64,000 nt of DNA from assembly GCA_029204225.1 (NCBI GenBank), contig CM055093.1, positions 33,181,777 to 33,245,776 of the forward strand. Direction: 5' to 3'. Both the position numbers and the translations under genes were made by a program. Below are positions 1 through 31,060 of the stretch, piece after piece (the stretch's first letter is position 1; the number at the start of each line of letters is the position of its first letter). The DNA comes from Diphasiastrum complanatum. Lineage: Eukaryota; Streptophyta; Lycopodiopsida; Lycopodiales; Lycopodiaceae. The notes below the pieces were generated by a model. The model searched no databases, was not told where the DNA came from, and saw only the letters and a list, made by a program, of their open reading frames with translations.

Positions 1-85
1 AAACCATATTGAACCTGTTTGAAATGACGACGAACCATGTTGAATCCATCCGAAGTGACAATGAACCTTAGCAAACCATATTGAA

Positions 86-86
<1 letters not shown>

Positions 87-164
<78 letters not shown>
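87..164. repeat. (CT)n microsatellite
   Basis: About 78 bp of CT dinucleotides with one GTCT interruption near 115. The flanks repeat short AACCATATTGAACC-like words at roughly 30-bp spacing, so the microsatellite sits in a degenerate minisatellite. Confidence 0.9.
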
Positions 165-166
<2 letters not shown>

Positions 167-2065
167 GAATCCGTCCGAAATCATAATGAACCATAGCAAA
201 TCATAGCAAACCACATTGAACCATAGGAAATTCCAAAGAACAACATTTATTCCATAGACATAGCCTCTGCATAGATACGACACGTGGTAAAATATTTACA
301 ATATATATCGTTAGATTCAGTGCTACTATAAAATAACTCTTCCTCATATGACGATGAGGGTGATGTCGGTGGTGGTGAGCCCCTGTCTCTGTCTCTCTCC
401 CCAATCTGGCTCCCACCACCTCCTTCTCCTCCCTCTCCCTCTCCCCCCCGGCTGCCTCCAATCCCCCTCCCCGTCACTCTTTCTAGGCCGTCTCCTAGCT
501 TGCCGTGCCTGTGTATCCAAACTAAGTCTTGCACCCTATGAAGGTCATACAAATTGGGAGGATGCCTGAAATGCAGCTACTTGTGATGCCCCACTCCTCT
601 CTACATACAAGGAACCCAAGCCCCCCACTTAGGGCCTCTGGGGTGCCCCTTAGGCCAATGTGAAGGACGAATGGCTCCTCCCGTCCACAAGCATCTGAGT
701 GATATCAACCCCCCCACCCCCAAACCCCATGAAACCTTTTCATCTCCCTCTTCCCCATATCAACTGGTCTCCTATGGCGTCGTGTAGAGCGGACCTCAAC
801 GTACATCTACTTGTGTAGCTCTTGAAAGATCTCATATTTGACCTCGTCCTACATACGAGGTGCTCGAGGAATGGTGGCCTCTGTGTTGAGAGCATGTAGA
901 ATTCATAGTTCACCTACAACCACAAATTTAAAGTTTCACTTGTGTGCTAACAAGATACCACAACACTAATGCTGATGAAAATCAATACCTACCACCATTA
1001 GGTAAAATAAAAACTAACCTCCAACAACTCTCCCTCTCTCATGTAGCGTCGAATTGTCATGCATTGTTGGACACGTACACCAGCGGCCTGCACTTATCAA
1101 TTGGGAGCCGATTTCTCCTCTTCGTGTGATGCATGTACTAGGTGCTCTAGTTCCACTCACAAATGCTAAAGATTTCGAGTGGAGTGGCCAAGACAATCCC
1201 ACCATGTTACGACCCACGGGACGCAAGTGGTCCTCCCTAATCCGGCATTGCTCTCATGGAAAAGGTTCAACACCTTGCTCAAACATGATGATGATGAGCA
1301 TGAGCCTACCGAGCATGTATTTATCGACGACGGCATCATCGAGTAGAGCATTGGTGCTACTGACATACTCATATGCATCACCATCCTTTTTGGTTTGCCG
1401 ATTATTGCATTTTGCTACTTTTTGCTGGAGCCTAGTAGTGCTAAGTGGACAACGGACCTGTAATCCAAAATTTCATGTAATCTTCTCTCCAATTATGAAT
1501 ACATTGAGGATTTGTGGTCCTAACTCCTTGCAATTGGTTAATACGTTTTTGATCTACATTTGTATGGTCTTGTTCTGTGATTTTCTATTGCTAAATGCTA
1601 TCATTGTTATGAATGATTTAATTTAGCTAAGTTGCGTCACAAAGAAACCTATTTTTGTAGGATAACTGGCAATATTCATTTTTTTAGACATACCACTGCA
1701 AAAACGATAATTTTACACTTTAAAAGTGGGTAAAAACGTTTCAAACGTTTGGATGATTTTTTCAAACGTTTGAAATGCGACGTTTCAAATGTTTGGTTGC
1801 AACCATGGTTGCGTCTAGTAGACGGTCTACTAGGCGCAACACATATGACATAGGCCTCAGCACTTCTACAAGCTCTGTTGGCTATGTCCAAAATGCATCT
1901 CCAAACACAGTGTAACCACATCCCCCTATCTGCCACATCGATTGCAATAGCTCAAAGCCTTGTAGAACAACCACAAAGCATGTATAGGTTCAATATGTTG
2001 CATGGATGAATCCTAAACCATAAAGCAAATTTGTTAACGAAATGAAAAGCGAGCATCACATTGAA

Positions 2066-2275
2066 AACTTGATGTACATGGCGTAAGGGTGAAAACAAAC
2101 ATTCTTGACATTTTATAGGCATTAAGAAACACAATCTCTCAACTTACGGTACGCCAATCAAATTTTTCATGTGCAACTTGATGTACGTGCCGTAATGGCC
2201 ATCACTGACATTCTTGGCATTCTTGTAGGCATAAGGAAACACAGTCTAGCACTTTGCAACACCTCAATATGACAC
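2066..2275. repeat. Imperfect two-copy duplication
   Basis: Two copies about 109 bp apart start AACTTGATGTAC at 2066 and 2175. Both continue through a TTCTTG-CATT block, a TAGGCAT block and AAACACA. They are clearly diverged, so the duplication is old. Confidence 0.55.
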
Positions 2276-3380
2276 CTACAGCTAGTTCTATACATGGGTA
2301 CCAAAAATCAGGTTCTGATAATTTTGTGTTCCACAGCCTCTTTCTATGCCTGACACTGTGCCTATTGCGTCCCTCTCGTCGAATAGATCGTTGTAGCATG
2401 CTGGATCGCGTCAATCAGATCAATACAAAAAGATTACAGGAAAGCAATTGTAGCGAAATTTGTTCCACTGCAAGTATGCGGTGAGCTTTGAAATGTATGT
2501 ATTCATTAGCAATTTAATATCTCTAAAATTTTAGAAACATTGTAGACATTATACATATTGCATTAGAGTTTTTTAGCATTATATCTAAAATGATTTGCAA
2601 TCTTTTTTCTTGCTGATTCTTTCCAATTCTTTTGGGATGGACCCGGTTCTGAAACACAATTTATGCCTATTCATCTGATTTTGAAAAGGTCAATTTTGAA
2701 CTGGGTGGAAACACTAGTGAAGGCTATGCTCTTTGAAGCATCACAATCTTGGTGAACTAGTGAAGTTAGCATCACAAGATCTCAATTGAACTACTCATTT
2801 AAGGTTTTTTGACATATTCTATAGGTTAGGGGTATGTAATGTTTTTACTTGAGTAGTATACAAAGCTAACTTTTGAAATTTGCACAAAGTTTGGCTTTGG
2901 CCTTGGAAATCAGGCTTGAGGTTAATAGGAAAATCTAAAAAATGGTATCATATACTCGTTTACAGGTCAATGGTGGAATGGTAGAATGCCACAAATATGA
3001 AGTAGAAAGAGATTGTTGCTAGAACTTGAACTGTATTATGTATGGTTTAGATTATAATATGTATGTTTAGCAGTGAAACTTAAACTAGATAAAACAAAAA
3101 ATCATTCTGTAATATAATATCCTCAAGCCTTGCCATTACATACATTGATAGGACCTGAATACTTCTGGTGTGAATGGTGCATTTACAAGTTTATTTGTTA
3201 TAAATCAGGTGTTAAGGTTGTGCCAAATGCAGTGATATCTTTGCATAGCTCACTTTGTAAATTCCGAAGATGAATACAAGATGGCCTTATGTTCCTCATA
3301 TGCTGATTTTAGAGTATATAAGTATTGCTGTATGGAGGCTTTCCAATTTTTGAACTTTTGGTTATCTTTGCTTAATGCAG

Positions 3381-19176
<15,796 letters not shown>

Positions 19177-20270
19177 TTGTTTTTGGACTTGAATCCCAAT
19201 GTTGTTGTGAAGTGGAAACAGCTCCGTTGAATTTGTCTGAGAGCTAGTTTTGCACCACATGTGAAAGCATTATGTATATTTTTTGACATCTGGACTATGT
19301 GCACAAGGACCATGCTAGTTGTAGGTTGGTACCAACTTGAAGTGTACAATTGTGAATGACTTCACCAATTTTTTTGCCCATTCAGATTTTGTTCTGACTG
19401 CAGGGGCTTAAAGAGTGTCTGTCAAAAAAATAGAAGATAATGCACAGTATGGTTTAGCATTCTTTTGCAAGACACACAAGGCTTCAATGTTTAATCTGTG
19501 GAGTATGTTCACACCTTCTCACAGAATGTTCGAAGGAGATAATCAGGGCTAGAGATTGATCCACATATTGCACACAATATCATAATGTTAGCATGTACTT
19601 TAGTATTGTGCAAGTAAGACATGCTCCTGGTCTTTATTAATCTCATGAAAAGTATTTTATGGTTTTGATTCATAGTGACCATGGAACAGGAACGGGAACA
19701 GGAACTCCTTGTCATTAAGGTAGCATATTATAAAAAGATAAACGTACTTTAAGAACCTGAAATCTGTATTTTGAAAGTACAAATTTTTTCAACAAAAATA
19801 AAGGATGAATATTGTATTTTTGCAAGGGCATTACTGTAGAACAAATTACATGTCTTGTATCTTTATATTCTTTTGTTTCCTCCCCTATTTTTCTGGTTTC
19901 AGGTCTATGTAGAGACTTGAATGCTTCCCCATGTAAGTCATGTTCCTATGCAAGTTCCTAGTTTGAGAATGTGTGCCATGTCTAAAAGCCATGTCACTGC
20001 ATTCCCACTATATTTTGATTCCTTGAAGACTGGCTTGTAAAAGCTAGGGGAATACAACTGTGCACACCGCCCATACACACGCATTGAATGTATGTAAGCC
20101 ATTATTGGCATTCATAAAATTTGTATGAAGCACAAAACCTCATCATTAATGACGTGACAAATATTGTAGGAATTGCAAGACAATTTTTTACTTGGCCATG
20201 CAAACTTCTGGATGCAGTAAGTTTTGTTCTTGATATGTATGGTTATACTCGAATATTGTAAGTGAGAGTC
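19177..20270. other. CCC 3' flank
   Basis: AT-rich sequence after the stop codon, presumably 3' UTR and intergenic DNA. I saw no reliable poly(A) signal and no other gene. Confidence 0.5.
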
Positions 20271-20299
20271 TCATTCATTCACAATGACATTGTTTCCTG

Positions 20300-21170
20300 A
20301 GTAGGCTCCCTCTAGCAAACAAAAAAGATGTATGAGCCATTACTAAAATATTCGAAGCCAACCCGATTGCAACAATGAAGTCTATCCATAGATCAATTCC
20401 ATTTGTTGGCAAGTTGCAACAATTTAAGTATAGGCTTTGTAAGTCCCACAATAATCTCAGCTTTATTTCAAAAGTAGCCTCCATCTCTGCCAAGGACCGC
20501 ATCTTGAATGTCCCTTTGTATAGAGCTTTTGCTATTTTGTGCTTCATCCATTCCTCACTAACTATTGGCCTCATCAAGGATCCCTAACATGAAGCAAGTT
20601 TTCAAGAACGATGTATGTACACGTGAATCACATGTCACAACACCTTAACAATTCCTTAGTACTCTATATATAGAACTTGGTCGAAATAATTTGCTCTTTT
20701 TGATGCATGTGATGATCTCCCTTGTCTGCAAGATGATTGATGATAGTGTCTACAAAATGCAATTATGTATATTTGTTTGAGGAAGGAGACACACTTGTGC
20801 TGCTACTAACAAAACTATTGTAATTGTACTCTAGAAAACACAAGTGCTGATCCAATTTTCGACTAGAAGGTGAGACAAAATTACATAAAAACATGATTCA
20901 GAACCTCTAAGTGACCATCAACAGATGAATGATTAGCAATGCCCATAAAAAAATTAACATTCATTATGTGCATAAATTCTTTTCAAAATGAAAGTCACGG
21001 TCAGTAAGAATGGAACGTGGAAGACCATGTAGGTGAAATATCTTGCATAAGGAAATGCGAGCACACTGCTCAGACGTGACAAATATTAGTTCAATGACGA
21101 TGTGGATTCGGCCAGTGTTGAAGAGGTCCAAGAGTTTTAGCACAAGAGTATTTATTGCATACACAAAAAG
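20300..21170 (-). pseudogene. Degenerate Ty3/gypsy integrase remains
   Basis: Reading the minus strand, HLHGLPRSILTDRDFHF (about 21000-21060) is the integrase core around its second catalytic Asp. It is followed near 20880-20950 by a degraded version of the NxxxxxSTDGQTERxN segment. A GPLQHWPNPHR piece upstream fits the linker before the core. A separate GIDLWIDFIVAIGLASN piece near 20340-20400 suggests a second scrambled fragment. Stops are frequent. Confidence 0.6.
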
Positions 21171-21846
21171 TACATTGCTGGATGAGAGTTACCAAATCAT
21201 AGAGTATTGTATGTGTGATAGGAGGATTTGAAAGTTTGCAAATTACAAAAGGCTCTGTATGGTTCAAAATAGGTCCCAAGAGCTTGGTTTGATAGACCAA
21301 ATTCTTTCTTGTTGCAATGTGATATCATTTCCAGTTTTGTAGAGGAGCAAGTCGAAGCCAACTTGATCAAACGTGCAATTATTGTTCCTATAACCTCTTC
21401 ACGATACTCCAAGGTACAAAGACTAAGTCATGACTAAAGTAGTCCCTGTTATGCCTAGGAGCGAAAACACAATGTTTAGCATACAGTTGAATTGCTAGAC
21501 CCATAGGAGAATTTGTGAAGGTCCAATATAGAGAGTCATTGAAGGTGGTGGTGTTCAAGTAATAAGACTCATTCAGTTTTAAACTTTAGTTTGAAGTTGG
21601 GATTAAACATCTATACCTCCAAAGGGAATGCTTTGAGAATAAAAATTCTCTTTCAAAAAAGGTGTAAACAATGTACTTGCTCATTTTTGGGATTGTTTTT
21701 GTTGTTGAAGTCTCCAAAAAGCATTCAAACTCGCATTTGATGCTTCTGTGGCCACTCTTGCTCTTGCTACGTAACCCTTAACTCTCTTCTTAAAAAAGAC
21801 TCAATCTGAGCTAGAACTCTACAAACTACCATGGTATATGGTTCTC

Positions 21847-21852
<6 letters not shown>

Positions 21853-21892
<40 letters not shown>
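21853..21892. repeat. (TG)n microsatellite
   Basis: About twenty TG units in intergenic DNA. Confidence 0.9.
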
Positions 21893-21893
<1 letters not shown>

Positions 21894-21964
21894 ACTTTAA
21901 AATCCATTCAAAGTCCGTATACATGGTTACCATATTAGTTTTTGCTTCTTTGCAAGGAATAAGA

Positions 21965-22068
21965 CTAGGCTCTAATGTTTAGGCCTATATCATTTTAATA
22001 AGGTGTGGTGTGTTAACTAGGCTCTAATGTTTAGGCCTGTATCATTTTAATAAGGTGTGGTGTGTTAC
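21965..22068. repeat. 52-bp tandem duplication
   Basis: Two adjacent units starting CTAGGCTCTAATGTTTAGGC at 21965 and 22017 differ by about one base within the unit, so the duplication is recent. Confidence 0.9.
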
Positions 22069-24103
<2,035 letters not shown>

Positions 24104-24106
<3 letters not shown>

Positions 24107-25731
24107 TGTTATCAGATCAGATATTTGTACCCCATGGTGCTTGGCTGATCTTCTTGGTTGTTCGTGGGGCACGACTGATTTCGTGAAAGGCTCAAAATTG
24201 AAAGCTAGCAAAGCTTTGGCATTAGAAACAAAATGTTTGTTCAGCTCCCTCTCAAAGCATGATGGCTTAACGATTCTAAGGTTGCTCCTCTGTCTCTCGA
24301 ATAGACCTTTGTCTAGGGCCTTTGTGAAAATGTCAACAACCATGTCTTTCATTCCAATGAAGGTGGTCTGCAACATCTTCTTGCCAATCAGGTCCCTGAT
24401 CAAGTGGTACTTGATCGCAATGTGTTTCGTCCTTGAGTGAAACACAAGCTCTTTTGTCAGATGTATTGCAGATGTGTTGTCCATCTGAAAAACTAGAGGT
24501 TCGTTGGTCGTTTTGTCCAATTCGTCTAGGAACTGTCTGAGCCAAATTATGTCGTTGGCCATCTTTTCTTGTTGCTTGCGGTCTGCTTCTTGCTGACCCA
24601 GAGAATTGCCGCTCCTGAGGCAATGATGCATCCTCCTGAGACACTTTTACAATTGTCTTTGAGAGATTCCCAGCTAGCATCGCTGTAGGAAATCATCAAA
24701 AAACCTGTTTCATGACAATAACACAAACCATAATCCTTTGTTAATTGAAGATAATGCAAAATTCGTTTTGCAATCTTCCAATGTGTCGAGCCAGGATTCG
24801 TGCAGAATTGGCTCATCCTGAACACTGCATAGACAATGTCTGGGCATGTATTGTCTGCAAGGTACATCAGCGATCCTATCAGTTTTCTGTAAGGTGTGGG
24901 CTACATCAATTCTCTCTCTGCCTCAGTCCTCAAACAATTTTCGTTCGTCAGCACTGTCCCTGCGAGCATTGGAGCATTCACTCCTCTGTGATTCAGCATC
25001 CCGAAATCTTCTAGGATTTTCTGGGTGTATCTGGACTGATGAAGGTATAGCTTACCTCCCTCATAATCCCTTTCAATTTGTAAGCCAAGGTAACACTTGG
25101 CTTCTCCCAGATCCACAATCTCGAAATGTTTCAAGATGTCTGTCTTCACTTCAGTTATCAGCTTCTCACTCTTGCAGAGTATCAGAGTGTCATCCACATA
25201 CATAGCTACAATGATGATCTACCCATCTGTGATTCTCACATACACATAGGAATCAACCATCAATGACTTGAATCCCAATGGTTTCAGGGCTTGATCCTTC
25301 TTTTTGTACCATTGTCGAGCTGACTGTTTCAGACCATAGATACTCCTATGCATTCTGCATGCATAATCAGAAAGTGAATTCGACACATAACCTGGGGGTT
25401 GATCCATATAGACCTCCTCGTCTAACTCACCATGCAAGAAGGATGTCATCTCGTCCACAATGTGGTAACTGAGGTCATAAGCAGCTGCATATGCAAACAA
25501 CAAACGTAGGGATGAATGTTTGACAATAGGAGAGAAGGTCTCAGAGTAGTCAATACCATATCTTTGAGAGAATCCCTTCGCTACCAGTCTTGTCTTATAT
25601 TTGGAGACATCCCCATCTGGTCCATACTTGAGCTTGTAGACCCATTTGCATTTCATAGTCTTTCGCTTATCAGGTAATGGCTGCAACGTCCATACTTGGT
25701 TCTTCCTCATGGATTCCATCTCTTCGTTCAT
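24104..25731 (-). pseudogene. Copia A RT-RNase H
   Basis: The coding order is RT N-part at 25731-25219 (KYKTRLVAKGFSQRYGIDYS), palm with MYVDDTLILC at 25203, thumb/connection at 24867-24547, and RNase H at 24631-24104 (HSRTKHIAIKYHLIRDLIGK). The frames overlap out of register, so several indels separate them. The RT YVDD catalytic centre is intact. Confidence 0.85.
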
Positions 25732-25749
25732 GGCTTGGATCCATTTGTC

Positions 25750-27470
25750 CTTCTCTGGACATTCAATTGCCCCCTCAAATGTCTATGGTTCGCTACTGAA
25801 TCCACAGAATTATTCTGATTGGAAGCTGAGCTGCCTGGCACATATCTTACTGGCGCTCTTCGTTGTCTTGTCAACCTTCTAGAAGATTCGCCTGGGACAG
25901 CAATGCCTTTGTCTTTGTCCGCTTAGCTAGGTTCGAAACCATCTTGGTTTACATGCACTGTAGCAGAAGGTTGCCTCTCGAATCTTTCGTCTTCTGATTT
26001 GTCACTCGAATGCGAATCGACTCAAAAATTTTCACTTTCATATTCGTCTTCTGCTCCCTCTATCGTTGGTGGCAGATCATAGTATTTCAAAACTTCGTAG
26101 CTGACATGATCGTCGAATCTGACATCTCTCACTATCTTCACAGTGTTCATGTTTGGCATGTAGACTCTGTAGTATGACGAATTGTTGTCATACCCTATCA
26201 GAAATCCATGTTCAGCTTTATCATCAAGCTTCTTTCGAAGCTTATCATGGATATGTGCATAAGCTGCACAACCAAAGATTCTGATGTGAGACAGGTTGGG
26301 CTAATTGTGTGGTGTTGTGTGAGGGACACCAGACTTTCCTGTCCTGTTCTGGATGTATGCAACTGTAGCTACTGCTTCAGCCCACAGTACTCTTGGAGTT
26401 TTCAAGTAGGCCATCATGCATCTGGCAGCTTCCATCAGGGTCCTATTCTTCCTCTCTGCAACACTGTTGTGCTGCAGTGTGTAGGTTGCAGTCCTTCTGT
26501 GAATGATGCCACGATCATTGTTGAAGTCAGTGAGGCAATTTGAGATGTATTCGCCACCTCAATCTGTCCTGATCTACTTCACTTTGTTGCCAGTGCATCT
26601 CTTTGTCCAATTCGCATACTTTGTGAATTTATCAAGTGCTTCTGATTTATTTTGAATGAAATACACTCTGGCGAATTTACTATAATATTTCGAGCCTCCT
26701 ACTAAGATCACATTGAAAGGCCCACAGATGTCAGAATGCACTAACTCCCGAATCTTAGTCGTTCTATAGGAGTCTTTGACGAATGGTGTGCAAGACATCT
26801 TACCCTTCAGACATGCATCACATGTGGTCGAATTGTTCGCATTTGAGATGCTGACCCCTATTATTGCTCCATGATGGCTTGCTTGGTAAAGTGCCATTGA
26901 GTTCATGTGGCATAGTCTCCTGTGCCACAGAGTGTCTGACAAATCATCATGAGTCTGATGCACCTGATCTACAGGTAGCCGTACCTTCAGGTGATATAGA
27001 TTACCTTTTTTTCTGCGTTGAGTAATCAGGGTACTAGTACTGGCATCAATAACATTGCATGCTTCATCAGAAAATGTCACAGGCATCTCTGCATCAACTA
27101 TCCTTGCCACAAAAAGCAAGTCCTGCTGCAGTGTAGGCACGACCGGAACATCTTCGAGTCGTCTGTCTTTACCATTCGTGTTGAGCCAGAGTGAACCAAT
27201 GTCGTTCACTTGATGTTTGGATCCATCTCCAAGAACAATGAATCTTGATGGATCTGCACTTCTGAAATCAGACATAATTCGTCCTGATGTCACGAAGTGT
27301 GAGATAGCTCCTGAATCTAGGATCACCTCCTGTGTGTCAAGCGTTGACACTGCACACACGTCTGCACAAATGTAGACGGTCGAACTCTCAGGCTCCTCGA
27401 CATATGACGAATTGTTGTTGTTCTCTTGTCTGCTTTGTGATGGGAGAGAGGGAGGAAGAATAAATGACAA
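25750..27470 (-). pseudogene. Copia A protease, GAG-pre-integrase, integrase
   Basis: The frame at 27470-26574 holds protease DSGAISHFVTSG, the pre-integrase zinc region LWHRRLCHMNS with TTCDACLKGK, and the integrase start LVHSDICGPF. The rest of the integrase (to about 26080) is recognisable in pieces on the minus strand but has stops. The first residues of this frame come from the neighbouring LTR. Confidence 0.8.
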
Positions 27471-28528
27471 ACACGAACGAGAAAAAGAACTCGAACAAGA
27501 AACGAATGAGAAGCGAACTCGAACAGAAAATGTTCGTGCGCAGCGGAATGAATTATTTGACTCTCTCCGTAAGCATGACTGCGCCTATCATAATGAAGAG
27601 AACTTTAGTGATAGAAATCACAGTCATTCTAGATTATGTAGCCAAACATTTAATGGATGAAGTGCTAGATGAATAATTTGTCACGAATTGCAAGACAAAT
27701 TATCTGTCGTGAATGATTCGTGAAGAGCTAGACTATGCTCGACTGATAATTAGTCGCGAATTATTCGTGAATGACAAGACTAAAAGTTGATTGTCTATTA
27801 CCAGAAAGAGCAACTAGAAAGATCAGAAAAAATGAAGAACAAGCATAGCAATATTAACACAGATCTGAATGCAGAACAAAGAGCTGTATCAGATTAAGTA
27901 TATCATGTATACAAGTTAATAATGCGGCAGAGCACAATACAATAGCGGACAAAACTGCGTGCCCTACAAAGCTTATTTTGTCTGTAATGAGGAATGAAAC
28001 CTCTTCTCTTAGTCTCTTCTTCACTCACTTGATCATTTGATCATCATCATCATTATCAAATACACAGATGGTATCCAATATATATACATAATATTACAGG
28101 TGTGTAAATGCGAAAGTACAGAGTGGATATGCTGTTTGTAGGAGATCGTGGGTGGTTGCAATCGTTGTCCAATTTGTTAGCGCAGCTGCATGGGGTGAGC
28201 ATAAAAAGGGTGCGACGTTAGCCAGTGCTGAAGTGAACGTTGGTGATGATGCGAAAAGTGCATCACTCTTACGAATGGCCTTAGGATAAGATTTACAGGG
28301 TGCCTTATCTATTAGGACACCTTTGGCATTCCATAAGGTAGTGTCCCCTTTTCGCCTGTCACCATGACCTGTGTAAGAACACAGTGTCGCGATTCATTCG
28401 CCTTTTCTTCGTCTGTGCGAATTTGCGTGTAAAAATACAGACTGCGTGACAACGTTAGAAAAATATGCAGCATGAATGGAGGCAGATTAAAATTGGGATT
28501 TACGAGAGTAGGAGGAATAAATCCAACA
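27436..28528 (-). repeat. Copia-type LTR (3' side of element B or a solo LTR)
   Basis: It ends AGGAATAAATCCAACA like the LTR ends at 32758 and 46209. It shares GCATGAC-GCGCCTATCA and ATTATGTAGCCAAACA with the copia C LTR near 44870-44980. Boundaries are inferred from TG...CA. Confidence 0.55.
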
Positions 28529-28690
28529 CTTTGTGCTGATTTGTTCCTTGGGTTTAGGCGGCAATCCACGACTGCATGACCTTTCTTGTGGCAGTGAATA
28601 TACTCAATTTTTTGATTGAGCCAGCATGTATCGACTGTGTGCCCATCTCGTCTGCATCTCACGCAAGTCTTCTTTTCTCCACCTTGCTTA
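28529..28690 (-). pseudogene. Gag zinc-knuckle fragment
   Basis: The minus-strand frame reads TCVRCRRDGHTVDTC, a CX2CX4HX4C knuckle. A second, degraded one (HCHKKGHAVVDC, first Cys replaced by His) follows. It stands next to a truncated RT, where RNase H would be expected, so the junction is a rearrangement. Confidence 0.7.
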
Positions 28691-28779
28691 TGACATAGCT
28701 TGAACCTTTACGCCTGAGATATACATTACAATCTGTAGAGCAAGAAGTAAAATTGTGCTACAGCAAGAAGTGATTAATT

Positions 28780-29290
28780 GTGTCATAGTAGGCCTGGGAG
28801 CTTGCTTAAGACCATATAAGGCCTTATGCAATTTATATACCGGATGCTCCTTGCCTTGAAGGACGTAACCTTCTGGTTGATAGATGAATATCTCTTCTTG
28901 TATAAATTTGTGTAAGAATGTCATCTAGACATCCATCTGGTGAATGTCCAGATCTTCTTTAGCAGCTATAGCCAGTAAGGTACGAATAGACTGATGCTTT
29001 ACCACTGGACTAAAGGTCTCAGTGTAGTCTATCCCATATACTTGTTCAAAGCCTTTAACCACCAGTCTAGCTTTCCTTTTGGATATGGATCCATCTGGCT
29101 TAAGCTTCAGCTTAAAAATCCACTTGGAGTCAATTGGTTCTACACCAATAGGAGGATTGACAAGACTCCAGGCCTTGTTCTTCATTAGAGACTGATACTC
29201 AGCATCCATGGCAGCCTTCCAATTGTCTACATCGGGCATTGACAGAGCTTCTGCAACTGTGGCAGGTTCATCATGACTGATGAACACCTG
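28780..29290 (-). pseudogene. Copia B RT, truncated
   Basis: The frames carry WKAAMDAEYQSLMKNKAWSL, RKARLVVKGFEQVYGIDYTE and, after a frameshift, [15 protein letters not shown]. The sequence then breaks before the YVDD motif, so the catalytic centre is lost. Confidence 0.85.
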
Positions 29291-29532
29291 AGGGACAAAA
29301 CGATCAAGTTGCTGTCATTGTCTTGTAGACCTTCGAGCTGTAGGTGCTTGAGTGGATGATTCTCCTTGGTGAATGATGAGATCGTAGCATCTTGTGGTTG
29401 AACAATTGTGGGTCTGGGCCCATCAATGGTAAGTGGAGTTGTTGGGACAAACTCCTTTGTCTGAACAGTTGTAGGTCATTGCTTAACGATGGATGGTGGA
29501 GCTGCTGTGGCATACTCTTGCATTGGTTGCTT

Positions 29533-30234
29533 CTACTTGAAATCGTGATACTTGTCTTCAAGAAAGACAACATCACAGCTGACTGAGATCTTACCTGTAT
29601 CAACATCATAGATGTGATATGCTTTATGCGACATTGAGTAGCCGATGAAGATGTTCTTACAGCTTACTGGGTCCAGCTTCTTCCTCAGATCAGATGGCAC
29701 TTGTGCATAATAGAGACATCTGAAAACACGTAGATGTTTCAAGCTTGGTTTGTAGCCGTAGTAGGCTTCAAATGGTGTCTTGGAATCAACCACTTTTGTG
29801 TTGGAGTAGTTCTGTAGATAGCAGGATGTAGAGATTGCTTCTGCCCAGAATGTTTGAGGTAAATGGGCATCGATTGTCATGGATCGTGCGGCTTCCAAAA
29901 GTGTGCGGTTCTTGCGCTCAGCTACTCCATTCTGTTGATGAGTGTAGCTTGTAGTAAACTGATGGTGCATGCCACATGACGACAAATAGTCCTTCATTTC
30001 ATTTGATAGGTACTCTCCCCATGAATCAGACCGTAGGGCCTTGATTTTCTGACCAGTCTGATTCTCAACATATTGCTTGAATTCTTTGAAGCAATTGAAT
30101 GCTTCTGAGTTGTTCTTAATAAACATTACATTGGTAAAATGGGAGTAGTCATCAATGAATGTAATAAAATATAGAGCCTTACCCAAGGAAGGTACGCTCA
30201 TAGGACCACATAAGTCACTGTGTATCAGTGACAA
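29533..30234 (-). pseudogene. Copia B integrase
   Basis: A 233-codon open frame carries HSDLCGPMSVPSLG, ITFIDDYSHFTNVMF (first catalytic Asp region), KALRSDSWGEYLS, and [20 protein letters not shown] with the catalytic Glu, then the C-terminal domain. The DDE core is uninterrupted. Confidence 0.9.
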
Positions 30235-30264
30235 AATGGAGTTGGCTCTTCTGGCCTGTCCTCT

Positions 30265-30477
30265 TCAAAATTTGGTTCTAGGTTGTTTGCCTAGTAAGCA
30301 ACTTTCACGGACTAATTGATTAGCTGTAGTAATAGCATTTATATACATGTCCTTGACCATTTTGTTATGATGCATATACAAGATTGAACACATGTTTAGA
30401 TGTCCTAATCTCTGATGCCATAAATTAGCATGTGAACAACTCACAAAAATTGCAACATCGTGACTCAGTATGTACAA
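30265..30477 (-). pseudogene. Copia B GAG-pre-integrase
   Basis: It reads NLWHQRLGHLNMCSILYMHH and ends ESCLLGKQPRTKF. The HxxH pair is present and the first Cys of the CxxC pair is replaced by Ser-Cys spacing. It is separated from the integrase frame by a stop. Confidence 0.8.
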
Positions 30478-30689
30478 GTTTCCTTCTCTATAAGCAGATA
30501 TGATTTCCTTTAATTCTCATCTAAAACAGTACATCGCCTATCAGTAAACAAGCTCTATAACCTTGATCAGTGATCTTGCTAATAGACAATAAGCTCTAAA
30601 AAAGTTGCTAAACCAACTGGCTGCAATAGGATCACCTATATCAGAAGGAGACTCTACCATGCTCTTCTTGCCAGTCTTCCATCCTTCTG

Positions 30690-31060
30690 TGACAATTTAG
30701 TGTTGCTTCTAAGCAACACTCCTGCACTGTCTTTACAAAAATTGACAGCAAGTCTGTTGCAGGAAGAAGTAAGGAGAAAAAGCTTGTCCACGTCAACGAG
30801 TACCAAATCCATGGCACTCTACTCAACCAAGCAGCAATCCAAGAAGAAGAAAGGCTTCAAGGACAAGAAGACAAAGGCAGAACAGCCAGCAGCTACACAA
30901 CCACAACAGCAACAGCACAGCCAATCATCGTCCAAGACCAAGCTATTTTGTAGGTACTGCAAAAGAACCAACCATAATATCAAGGATTGTCGCATCCTCA
31001 GGCATAATGAAGCCAGAAAGAAGATGCAGCAGCAACAACAAGGCAACTCTGATGCAGTCA
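30690..31060 (+). pseudogene. Copia B gag segment in inverted orientation
   Basis: The + strand frame reads LSLQKLTASLLQEEVRRKS, a Gln-rich linker, then zinc knuckle FCRYCKRTNHNIKDCRIL. This is the gag C-terminal half, yet the flanking gag start and pol are on the minus strand. The left junction lies beside the perfect inverted repeat AGTGTTGCTT/AAGCAACACT near 30701-30722. Confidence 0.8.

Larger units (their letters stand above)
1..3380. other. Upstream/intronic region without recognised exons
   Basis: No exon could be recognised here. The cotransporter exon at 3381 starts with one base that completes a split codon, so at least one coding exon lies upstream. I looked for the conserved N-terminal cytosolic segment of plant CCC proteins and did not find it. 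The stretch holds a CT microsatellite, a cluster of AAACGTTT words near 1725-1800 and an imperfect duplication near 2066-2275. A 190-codon frame at 1054-1626 resembles no family I know. Confidence 0.5.

Noticed and set aside
201-552. Minus-strand frames rich in RER/GGEGG
   Set aside because: They are translations of CT/CCT low-complexity DNA next to a microsatellite.
1054-1626. 190-codon open frame on the + strand
   Set aside because: Its composition and predicted protein resemble no family I know. It overlaps equally plausible frames, so there is no evidence of a gene.
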